From Agelas oroides (lineage: Eukaryota; Porifera; Demospongiae; Agelasida; Agelasidae): a stretch of DNA of 64,000 bases. Shown in pieces: positions 1 through 9,719 of the stretch (position 1 is its first letter; every line of letters starts with the position of its first letter). A model generated the notes under the pieces. It saw only the letters and a program-made list of their open reading frames with translations. It did no database searches and was not told where the DNA came from. Location of the stretch: contig OX422183.1 of the NCBI GenBank assembly GCA_949130485.1, positions 14,234,543 to 14,298,542 on the forward strand, read 5' to 3'. The position numbers were made by a program, and so were the translations under genes.

Positions 1-1280
1 TAAGTCTTGCCATGTGCCAGGTAAGACCATGCTAAGTCTTGTCATGTGCCAAGTAAGATCATGCTAAGTCTTGTCATGTACCAAGTAAGACCATGCTAAG
101 TCTTGCCATGTACCAAGTAAGATCATGCTAAGTCTTGTCATGTACCAAGTAAGATCATGCTAAGTCTTGTCATGTGCCAGGTAAGATCATGCTAAGTCTT
201 GTCATGTGCCAAGTAAGACCATGCTAAGTCTTGCCATGTGCCAAGTAAGATCATGCTAAGTCTTGTCATGTGCCAAGTGAGATCATGCTAAGTCTTGCCA
301 TGTACCAAGTAAGACCATGCTAAGTCTTGCCATGTACCAAGTAAGACCATGCTAAGTCTTGCCATGTACCAAGTAAGATCATGCTAAGTCTTGTCATGTA
401 CCAGGTAAGATCATGCTAAGTCTTGTCATGTACCAAGTAAGATCATGCTAAGTCTTGTCATGTGCCAAGTGAGATCATGCTAAGTCTTGCCATGTGCCAA
501 GTAAGATCATGCTAAGTCTTGCCATGTGCCAAGTAAGATCATGCTAAGTCTTGCCATGTGCCAAGTAAGATCATGCTAAGTCTTGTCATGTACCAAGTAA
601 GATCATGCTAAGTCTTGTCATGTGCCAAGTGAGATCATGCTAAGTCTTGCCATGTGCCAAGTAAGATCATGCTAAGTCTTGCCATGTGCCAAGTAAGATC
701 ATGCTAAGTCTTGCCATGTGCCAAGTAAGATCATGCTAAGTCTTGTCATGTGCCAGGTAAGATCATGCTAAGTCTTGCCATGTGACAGGTAAGACCATGC
801 TAAGTCTTGTCATGTGCCAAGTAAGATCATGCTAAGTCTTGTCATGTGCCAAGTAAGATCATGCTAAGTCTTGTCATGTGCCAAGTAAGATCATGCTAAG
901 TCTTGCCATGTGCCAGGTAAGACCATGCTAAGTCTTGTCATGTGCCAAGTAAGATCATGCTAAGTCTTGCCATGTGCCAAGTAAGATCATGCTAAGTCTT
1001 GCCATGTGCCAAGTAAGATCATGCTAAGTCTTGCCATGTACCAAGTAAGATCATGCTAAGTCTTGTCATGTACCAAGTAAGACCATGCTAAGTCTTGCCA
1101 TGTACCAAGTAAGACCATGCTAAGTCTTGCCATGTGCCAAGTAAGATCATGCTAAGTCTTGCCATGTACCAAGTAAGACCATGCTAAGTCTTGTCATGTG
1201 CCAAGTAAGATCATGCTAAGTCTTGCCATGTACCAAGTAAGATCATGCTAAGTCTTGTCATGTGCCAAGTAAGACCATGC
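1..1280. repeat. 32-bp minisatellite, 40 copies
   Basis: Exactly 40 head-to-tail units of 32 bp (1280 = 40 x 32) with no length change. Variation is almost entirely two-state at about four positions: C/T after TTG, G/A in TGRCC, A/G before GTAAGA or GTGAGA, and C/T in GAYCATGC. It is cut by the window edge on the left. It ends at 1280, about 110 bp before a gene A exon, so it probably lies in a gene A intron. Each unit contains CCARGTAAGA, which resembles a 5' splice site. Confidence 0.97.
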
Positions 1281-1388
1281 TAAGTCACTTCTGAGATGAG
1301 ACTGTTCCCAACCTTGAAAACACCCCATATTTAATATTCTTATCATTCTTCATTGTGTGACAGTACACTTATTATTTGTCCCTATTAG

Positions 1389-1658
1389 ATTCCGCAAACA
1401 CAGTCTTTAATGTGACTGTTGATGTTGGAGTTCATGTGGTTACATGTCAGTTTCTGAATGGCCCAGTTACCTCTGCCACTTGCACTATTCAGTATGGGAC
1501 TGATCCAACATATGTGAATCTACCAAACACTGACTCATCCACTGGCACCAATGTCAACAATGTGACAGTTCCACTCAGTACACCACTCCAGGCTGACACT
1601 CTCTACTACTATGTTGTATCCTCCATGGGAGTACGAATGCAGGGCACATTTCGGACAG
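1389..1658 (+). CDS. Gene A receptor, FN3-like ectodomain exon
   Basis: This is the first visible exon of gene A; earlier exons lie left of the window. It encodes about 90 residues of a beta-sandwich, FN3-like domain beginning SANTVFNVTVDVG and ending near YYYVVSSMGVRMQGTF, with several N-x-S/T sites. It starts after CCTATTAG and ends before GTATGAGT, phase 1 at both ends, as usual for shuffled extracellular modules. The paralogous exon in gene B (43531-43794) is nearly identical, so the exon call is firm. The exact fold family is inferred. The product would be extracellular. Confidence 0.85.
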
Positions 1659-2002
1659 GTATGAGTCACTGATTTGTTTGTAGGAACATTGATGGCAGTA
1701 CCTTGTCTGCACTTCATTGTGAGTTTGAGTAACAGTCTAAGTTACATAATAATTTGGTCTCATGTCAGTGGGAACAAGGATACCATGCCGTAGGTTCTCA
1801 CCTTCCAACAGTGCATCAGTCTGCAAGTAGTCATGTGTCACTTGAGCATAAAGGTTTATCCTATGTATACTTCGCGTAGCTGACCCCTGAAGTGTCACTG
1901 ATTATTATTATAGAGAAACTCAAATTGCGTGGCAAAGTGCGTAATAGACCTATGGTGACTGAGGTAAAACTACATCTTTGAAGTGAGTATAAAAAGTTCA
2001 GA

Positions 2003-2343
2003 CTACCGTCATTATTCGAATAGAACGGTAGACAATTTCAAAACTGGCTTCCGCTAGATTAGATTCATAAAACTTCCAGGAAGCCAATTTCTTCCGTTAG
2101 ATTAGATTCATCAAACAATTCTTCTGAGCTGGAGCTGAAGATCACGCTATCGATGCTGAACCTGAAGATGATGATGAAGACTCATTTGCCTCTGACTCTC
2201 ACTCAGACTTGGACTCTGACTCTGTATTTGTGTTGCTGTTTTGATAAGAACATTTCCTGGTATCAGTTGTTCCGCTAAATTGGATTCACTAGAAAATAAT
2301 TAGTGTAGAGGCTACATTGGATCTACCGAATAATGACGGTATA
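2003..2343. mobile_element. MITE with TACCGTCATTATTCG ends
   Basis: It starts with TACCGTCATTATTCG and ends with the complement CGAATAATGACGGTA. Inside are three copies of a TTCCGYTAGATTAGATTCAT-like motif and a short Asp/Ser-rich coding-like stretch (about 2142-2220) resembling an acidic protein remnant. It sits in the gene A intron between the FN3-like and sushi exons; the matching intron of gene B lacks it, so it inserted after the duplication. A related right end is seen at 17211-17241. Confidence 0.7.
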
Positions 2344-2405
2344 TACAAATGCTCCTTTATATACACAAGAGGAGGCATGCAACAACTAATTTGCTATCTT
2401 GGCAG

Positions 2406-2633
2406 GTTGTGCACTGGCAGACCTTGGTGTTATGGACACAACTCCAGATGAGAGATGTGTTGGACTGCAGAACAGTGCTCAATTTCCAGGTGGAGCTGTG
2501 TGCTACAGTGGTGTCACCCCTGGGTCCCTTGCTGTCTACGTCTGCAACTCCACTCATCATTTGAAGGGCACCAGTTTGAGAGAATGCCAGAGTAATGGAA
2601 ACTGGAGTGGATCTGTTCCACAGTGTGTTCCTG
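2406..2633 (+). CDS. Gene A, sushi/CCP domain exon
   Basis: It encodes one complement-control (sushi) domain of about 75 residues, phase 1 to phase 1. Visible hallmarks are four spaced cysteines (CALADLG, ERCVGL and VCYSG, VYVCN, RECQSNG, PQCVPG), the closing G-x-W motif (NGNWSG) and a Gly/Ser-rich centre. Sushi domains bind proteins or glycans outside the cell. The acceptor is CTTGGCAG and the donor GTTAGT. The paralogue is 44377-44607 in gene B, which has one extra residue early in the domain. Confidence 0.9.
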
Positions 2634-3139
2634 GTTAGTTGTGCATGTATTCTCTCATGTCAACATAACAGTGGATATAACATGCAATAACCTGCAGTAT
2701 GATTAGTGTGGTGATTAGTGTCCATGCAGTTGTTGGGATTTTCATACCTAAGAAGATGTGTGGCACTCATAAGTTGCTGCATGGTTATACATACTTGCTA
2801 TGTATGATCACAAACTACCTTCCTTCAGCTATAGAAATGGGGCTAGTCGGGCAAACTACAATAATTATTACAGTAATTGTATACTGCTTCATGTGTACGT
2901 GTACAGTGGAATGAACGCACATTGTTAAGAGGAGAGTACAAGGCAGATGACATGCAATGACCAACCTAAGGGACTCGACATTTTCCGGGGTAGCACATCC
3001 CCAGACCCTCCAAGAAATTTAGCCATTTCAGACCCATAAACGTGCCTGACCATCTTCTGCATGTTCTTGGCTACACTCTACTAGCTCAGATTTTCCTTAA
3101 TTCCTTAATGAACTTCTGCATGCCTACGCATACCCCCAG

Positions 3140-3468
3140 ATTCACAGTCTTCTACTACTGGCTCAGTTCCAGAACCTGCCACTGATGGTCTCCGTGCTGG
3201 TACTGTTGTGGGTATTTCCATAACCATCTTTCTGGTGTCCTTCTCTGCTGGAGCCCTGCTGGCTTCACTCCTCACCTACTGCTGTGTGAGGAAGAGAGGG
3301 AAGAGCAGTGGACAGCAACATCTCCCACCATCAGGGGGCCCCCTGCCTGCTCCAGTGTATGATGAGGTGGGAGCAGGCAAGCTGGAGGTGAAAGAGAATG
3401 TTGCATATGGTCCAGCGGACACACTGGAGATGAAACAGAATCCCTCTTATGGTCCTGTAAGACGCTAG
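3140..3468 (+). CDS. Gene A, transmembrane and tyrosine-motif tail exon
   Basis: This is the last coding exon, starting after TACCCCCAG. A Ser/Thr-rich stalk leads into a membrane helix (about GTVVGISITIFLVSFSAGAL and beyond), the stop-transfer VRKRGK, and a tail of about 50 residues. The tail has three tyrosines: PVYDEV, VAYGPA and PSYGPV. Such Y-x-x-V/A sites are typical SH2-binding substrates, but only by pattern; none fully fits the strict ITIM form. The stop is at 3466-3468. Gene B has a shorter version lacking the first two tyrosine motifs. The product is a type I membrane receptor. Confidence 0.88.
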
Positions 3469-4779
3469 TTAGTTTAGATTGCTGCATTGACTCAGTAGAA
3501 CATGCACATGGATGTTATTATCAGCTTTAGAATAGTCATATATCTTTCTAGTTTTTTCTATCTTGCTCTTCATAGTCATTACTTGCTGATTGTAGCTATA
3601 TGTGAACTTTTGGAATCTGACTGATTATACTGATCCTAGTCTCTCAAGCTAAGCCATCTCTCACCCAGCCACTTCCAGAAAGATGAGGGAGTGAAAGTTA
3701 CTTATACTGATGTCCGAGTATATAGTTGCCACCATTCCTAAAATTAGCCAGTCAGCCTAACTGTTGGTACCATGTAACTATAGTCCTGTATATCCTGTGG
3801 ATCTCAATGCAGCTTTTGTCACCTCCAGAATTGTATGCTTCAAAGTAGACAAAACTAGTTTGCTGAGGTTTGGTGAATTGATTATGACATGTAGTATACA
3901 TGTAGTAAGATACGTATGTACATGCAATCACTTCATAGGCATTGTTTGTAGCTGACAAAAGGCTGAAGTTGTATAAATCAACTGCATGCTGTACGTCCAG
4001 ATTATCGTTGTGATGCTACTATGCATTTTTGCATGCATGCTAGAATGGGATTTATGGTAAATAATCAGATTGAGGGTATAGCCTGCATGAATGGTGTTGG
4101 TGAAAAACAAATTTCAGGACTACCATTCTCTCATATTTTGTCACATGATATCAAGGAAAATTAAGCATAGGTTGGTTGTATCATTGTTGTATCATTGTCT
4201 ATAGCTATTGCATGTTAAACAAGAGCTCAAGAATTTTCCTCTGATGTCACTATCGTTCTGTGCTTTATTGTTGCATGAATGTGCAACTACAAAGTTGATG
4301 ATTGATGCTACATGCACTCACCTTGGAGGTGTCTGCATATGAACTGCAGATGGAAAGGTATCTGGTGTATATTGTGCAAATGCACCATGTAATTTTTGTG
4401 CGTCACTGAAAGTAGTGAAGCAATGTTCCATACTTTTATTATCTTGAACTTTATTGACCCCATGGAAGTACACTTATGACACTCATTACATGAATTGTCA
4501 AAGTAACCAAAAATTTTAAATCAAATTCTGAAAGGGGGGATTCTAATTGAAGTTGTATTACAATTTCATAAACCTAAAAGTCAAACCAACACACAGTATC
4601 ATGCAGCAAGCCATAATACACTAATAGAGTTTCTAGTTACACATGTTGTCTTCTTAGCAATATCATATACAAATGCATACTATCACCTCAAATCCTTTCA
4701 GCCTACTAGCAAACCTGATTCTATTCAATAAAACTATTTGTAAAGTGTAAGGTCACAACAATTTGAGAAGTGGCTGTTC

Positions 4780-4902
4780 TCAGTCAGTCTTGACAGTGGT
4801 ATAGACCACTGGAGCTTCTGCTTCGGGAGCCTTGCCACTCGTATCAGGACCCTCACCAGTTGTATCAGGAGGTTTGGAGAAATCAACCTCAGCATATTTG
4901 AG
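4780..4902 (-). CDS. Gene C1, distal long-tail exon with two ITIM-like motifs
   Basis: This last exon of the long-tail form has 41 codons including stop, entered in phase 0 directly after a (CA)n tract ending in CAG. It encodes LKYAEV near the start and VVYTTV near the end, both fitting the ITIM pattern (S/I/V/L)xYxx(I/V/L), with the tyrosines 31 residues apart. The paralogue in C2 (46621-46743) has the same length. A TTTATT at about 4449 gives an AATAAA-type poly(A) signal on the minus strand. Its use in C1 is doubtful because upstream exons carry lesions. Confidence 0.8.
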   Translation of the reverse strand, partial: LKYAEVDFSKPPDTTGEGPDTSGKAPEAEAPVVYTTVKTD

Positions 4903-4924
4903 CTGTGTGTGTGTGTGTGTGTGT
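4903..4924. repeat. (TG)n tract at a splice acceptor
   Basis: On the minus strand this is (CA)n running directly into the acceptor CAG of the C1 terminal exon. A G-rich stretch follows on the plus strand (4925-4970). Confidence 0.85.
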
Positions 4925-5189
4925 TTGGGGGGGGGAGAGGGGGAGGGGGAAAAGAGGGGGAAAAATAAATGGTTCAGTAGGGTACTTGTCCATCCTCCCA
5001 CAGGTGTGTCAGACCAAAAATTATTTTTGTTGTTACGCTTAGATGCCCTTCCATCCTCCTCTTCCCTACACAAAGGACCTTTTGCAGAACGATTTTGTCT
5101 ATGATTACCTGTCCCAGTAAGCTTGGATGCCACAGCAGTAATTTTTAGCATGCTGGTCATAAGGGGACTTCCACTATCCACAATTTTTT

Positions 5190-7380
5190 TTTAGAATAAG
5201 CTGTGGGGTTTGGCCCCTTTAATTTCCTGACTCACATGCTAGCTGCGGATAGTGGGAGGGCCACTCACTGAGTACAACGAGTCCAGCATTGACATGGGTG
5301 TTGATTGAAGATTCTTTTAGTAAAAATGACAGTTCTACTAAAGTCAGGAGGATATTTTTTATCTTTTAGACAGGCACTGGATGCTTCTCATATATGTCTC
5401 TTTAATTTTCTCTCTTCATAGTTTTTCTTACTTGTGACTGTCTCCAAATGAGGCCCAGTAGCTAGGTACCACTAATTGTGTGGTGTTAACCACAGTACAA
5501 ATTGTCAATAACTGGCATTTATGCTGATCGAGGCACGGGTCCAGTAAGAAACTGATCTCGTTCAAAGTAAATGAAATCGGACCATCTATGTAACTGTACA
5601 TATTTGTCGCTGAATATCTCCTTAAGACTAATTTTGCTCTGGATTTGGGCAAAAATATAGCGTTTTGTTGTTGCTACAGTCGTGTAAGTTTCCGTTCTCC
5701 AAAATCAAAGGTCACTACAGCAGTCATATCAACCTACAAAGAAGACTGCAGTAGTCTTGAGACTCCATTCACTTGAATGAGCGGCTAGTACGTCCACCCC
5801 CATGTGATGAATTGCATCCACAGTTAATGTCACACATGATAAACGTACCCAGCTTTCCCCTACACCTTACTGCAAGAGCCCGGGAATAAGGCTAACAATA
5901 TTCCTATGAAGTGCTCTAGCCAAAGCTTACACAAGATCCCAGTCCCATAATACAAAGTTTACATTTCTGAAACCACAGATCTCCAAAATAGGTACACTGA
6001 AGTCAGAATTACTACCCACAGTGGTTGCCTGGTAACAACTGTGCAAAACCTTGTGGTATGGTAACCCCTACTGACTATGAATATCATTTTGCAAACACAC
6101 CCTGAACACAGTAACTGCCATTTATAGTCATGTGAGGTTAGTGTACTATGCTAGACTTAATTAACCAAAAATACCGTGCAAACTATAGGCTGTATAGAGT
6201 AGGAAGGCCTATAGGAATGAGGCTAGGCAGCCTACACATTCTTGTGCAGAGAAGCAGCAACTAGTGAGACCTCAAGGTAGCGATTAGGCTAGTGCTATGT
6301 GATTCCATGCGAACTGCCATAGTGGCCCATAGGGAAAGGATCATTTCAAGCAAAACTTGCCATACTACCAGATAAATTTCAATGTGCAGAACATTTTGGG
6401 GCATTCCCATCTTGAGCTCACCTGTCAAACAGTATTCACTGAACGAGTTTTGCAACAAGGGCAACATTCACTATGGGCTGCTAAGGCTGTATGGTTGCAT
6501 CATCATTTGTCCTACTTGCTACATTCAGCACACTATGCGCAATCAAGTACTAGCTTCCAGCCTCCTTTGATCCATGTGCACAGTATTTTCTAATGACGAT
6601 CTTGGAGACACACCAAGTATGTGCACAAAGAGTAACAAGTGATAGGCATGCAAAGCATGACAGAAGCAATGCCACTAGGCACTGGTGAATTATGCTGGCA
6701 TAATTTCTAGCATAATAGGTACCTTCTAGCATAGGAACATATGCTGGCATAACCATCATTATCAGATGCATATACTACACAGTCAAGCTAGCTAGCACAT
6801 AATACTGAGCATAACAGGAGGGTTTTAATAGCAAGGCTGGCATAGCATAATAGGGCAAAGGCTGAGTATAATTCGCCAATGCCTAAATACTATGCAATGG
6901 GTATTGGGGTTAGAGGCATGGTAGAGGCAAGCTAAACACTGATAGTAACAGATGTGGCCATATATGGAAGTGCTTTTTATAGCTCAAATGACCTCTAAAA
7001 ATAGCACATGTAATCACTCAGCTTGTTTAGCAAAGCAAAACACTACCAGGGTTGTAATATACTTGCCTTATAAGGTAAACACTGCCGTGTGTAATCTGTC
7101 AAATGACCTACTCCATATGGTATATCTAGTTAAAAGCACAACTTAGTAATACAGTGTGAAGCCATTTCCTTCTTGTGCAACACAAAGAGGAAACTGGACA
7201 TGAATTTATCTTTTGCTCAGCTCACTTTAAAGCCACTTATCTACTGAAATAGTTAGTGGTTCTAGGCGCTGTCCTGTATGTTTTGTATTAGTCTCATGCA
7301 GCCAGACTCCAGCGAGAGTTTGGGTGCATGACACTAGCTTGTATAGTACTTTTTCATGTGACATCATCACCTTCCGAGAA
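5190..7380. other. Non-coding intron sequence of C1, duplicated in C2
   Basis: No exon seen. This stretch matches 47480-49420 in the same order with many small changes and indels, which is direct evidence for the segmental duplication. ORFs here are short, not conserved in frame between the copies, and interrupted by indels, so I do not call genes. Confidence 0.7.
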
Positions 7381-7613
7381 CCTCTGCCACATTGGTGTAC
7401 AAGAAAGTAGTAGCTAGTGATCTTGACAAACGGAGAGATATACTCATGATGCGTCTAGTATGTGTTAAATCGGACAAATACCACTGCTACATGAATAAAC
7501 CCAGCAAGTGGTTCACTAATGCACGAGTACGGAGTGTGATTGAAACCTTCCAAGTATGTACACCTATCTATCATGACAGTTCAAGATTCTTGAAGGCCTA
7601 GTGTTACACTTAC

Positions 7614-7706
7614 TCCTTGCTCTTGCGGTTCCTCTGTGGGTTTCTTCGTTTCTAGCACGTCATATGTCCCTTCAGTAGGAGCTTCAGTGTCAGTGGGTTG
7701 AGGATC
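7614..7706 (-). CDS. Gene C1, long-tail exon with TYDVL motif
   Basis: A 93-nt exon (31 codons, phase 0 to 0) beginning [10 protein letters not shown], containing GTYDVL and ending EPQEQG at a GTAAGT donor. The acceptor CAG is the end of a long (CA)n tract (7707-7840 on the plus strand). It joins in frame to 4780-4902. The C2 copy (50690-50782) has the same length and nearly the same protein. The YDVL tyrosine is a plausible SH2 site but lacks the -2 residue of a strict ITIM. Confidence 0.8.
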
Positions 7707-7842
<136 letters not shown>

Positions 7843-8122
7843 AGGGGGGAATTAATGAATGTAGAGACTTTCTCCTTGGCACTATCATGTTTCATGGATA
7901 GAAATTCGTATGTTCTGTTCATCATAAATACATTGCAACTTTCTGATAAAGGGCTCACATGAGGTATTGAATGTGTTTGCCCCACCAACACTTTTGTGCA
8001 CATACCAATATAGCTGAAGCTTACCCCAAGTCTTGAGTACAATACACTGTTAAGTATAGGTGTTGAAGAATTGCAGCCAGCAAGCATATAGTTTTCAGAA
8101 ACAAACAGCTTGACCAAGGCCA

Positions 8123-8153
<31 letters not shown>

Positions 8154-8171
8154 ACCTAGACAATGCTTTCC

Positions 8172-8214
8172 CGGCTTATCTGTGCCAGCATCAGGAGGGC
8201 CTTCTTCTGACTTC
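8172..8214 (-). pseudogene. Gene C1, long-tail linking exon with lost donor
   Basis: Homologous to C2 exon 51375-51423. The acceptor is intact (TTGTCCACTGTAG) and the phase correct (2 in, 0 out), encoding KSEEGPPDAGTDKP. The donor is not: where C2 has CAG followed by GTACTA, C1 has CCG followed by GGAAAG, so GT has become GG. Without it the C1 long-tail transcript should not splice normally. Read-through or a cryptic donor cannot be excluded. Confidence 0.65.
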
Positions 8215-8787
8215 CTACAGTGGACAACAAAAGAATAAAGTACATCTGTGATCTGGTAATCCAAATACTGCAGGTTTGGTCTTTGGAAGCATTCTCAAGA
8301 TCTCTCTCACGCCAGCCAACTATGTAGTTCAGGTGTGTTAGATTGTTTTTCACATATACTAAACAAGCGATCAATATTTGGACACCACCAATAATCAGAT
8401 GGAGAAATAAGTCGTGCAGATATACAGTTGTACAATGGAAACGAACGCCAAGTACACTGTATCTGACAACTGAAAAATGGAGCTTGAATTCACGATAGAG
8501 ACAATTAGTGAAACTGCTGCCTGAAACATTTGAAGCAACTCTGGACAAGATTTGCGCACCTTTTCTTGGAGAGCTGGTATAAGACACTATAAGACACCAT
8601 GAGACACTACGAGACACCATAAGGCATTCTAAGAAACCATGTATAACCAAGTTTCTACTTGGCTCAGTAGCTGTGTATGACCATCTGATTATTGGTGGTG
8701 TTGAAGTATTGATCACTTACTCTACTTTCAGATTTGCCACTTTGTAGCAGCATTGCAAAAAATATCTAACATAATACATAATACATG

Positions 8788-9100
8788 TTATAGATAAACC
8801 ACAGTAGACAGGGATTTATGGTCCATAAACCACCCGAGCCCGAGGGCGCAGTAGACAGGGATTTATGGTCCATAAACCACCCGAGCCCGAGGGCGCAGTA
8901 GACAGGGATTTATGGTCCATAAACCACCCGAGCCCGAGGGCGCAGTAGACAGGGATTTATGGTCCATAAACCACCCGAGCCCGAGGGCGCAGTAGACAGG
9001 GATTTATGGTCCATAAACCACCCGAGCCCGAGGGCGCAGCCCAAGGGCGAGGGTTGTTTATGGACCATAAATCCCTGTCTACTGTGGTTTATCTGTTATA
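8788..9100. mobile_element. Foldback element with internal 47-bp tandem array
   Basis: The ends are inverted copies of GATAAACCACAGTAGACAGG (left about 8793, right about 9074-9093) followed by a near-palindrome TTTATGGTCCATAAA. The left arm is expanded into five exact 47-bp units (8802-9036), each containing the near-palindrome and a CCCGAGCCCGAGGGCG block. Copy 2 (around 52.2 kb) lacks it, so it is younger than the duplication. The plus-strand ORF through it is an artefact of the repeat. Confidence 0.85.
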
Positions 9101-9500
9101 TTCTCCACTCTGATTGGTCCTTGTTGTTATTAGTAAATACACATGGTAGTTTTCACTGTAAACAAGGTATGTTATTAGTAAACATGTAAAGTAATTTACA
9201 CGCTAAACAAGGTAGCTTATAGGAAACATCATTTTACAACTTCCTGTGGTATATGGAACAGAATCTACAGAATCTACAACTTCCTGTCAGTATATGGAAA
9301 ATAATACCCACCTGTTACCACAGAAACAAGGGTGAAGTGGAGTATATAGACAAATACAACCCCAACAACATTCAATAACAAATATACCTGTACATTGTGG
9401 TTGCTATTTCCACATACACAATTATAAACCTCCTAATAAACCCACGAAGATTAGTTCAGTAGCAAACTAGCACTTTGTCCTTCTGTTCAGTCTACAGTTA

Positions 9501-9717
9501 CTAATCCATTTTCACTGGCTCATATGCCACATTTCCAGTTTGATCAGTTGGCCCCGAGTATCTTCATAGGCCACATTCTTTTCCACTTCAATCTTCTTGC
9601 CCGGCTGTGTATATGGATTCTGGCCCTGCATATCCACCTCATCGTACGCTGAGGCCAACTGCTGCTGTTCTTTCACAGGCTTAGAGCTACGCTCCTTCTT
9701 GTTCAACCTGTTGATAC
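9501..9717 (-). CDS. Gene C1, alternative short-tail terminal exon (frameshifted)
   Basis: It is entered in phase 2 after GTCTGTATCAACAG and encodes LNKKERSSKPVKEQQQ, then SAYDEV (fits ITIM), then VAYEDT. Near the end the frame shifts: a missing A in a GAAA run sends the reading into an early stop at 9512-9514. The other frame continues as NVAYEPVKMD to a stop at 9501-9503 and matches NVAYAPV in C2. So C1 has lost its last ITIM-like tyrosine in this tail. The hydrophobic-looking peptide just upstream is translated intron, not a second membrane helix. Confidence 0.75.
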
Positions 9718-9719
9718 AG

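Noticed and set aside
1-1280. CRISPR-like array
   Set aside because: Units are contiguous with no unique spacers, and the setting is eukaryotic; a minisatellite.
8156-8716. 186-codon minus ORF
   Set aside because: Not conserved in frame in C2 intron; overlaps the linking exon in the wrong frame.
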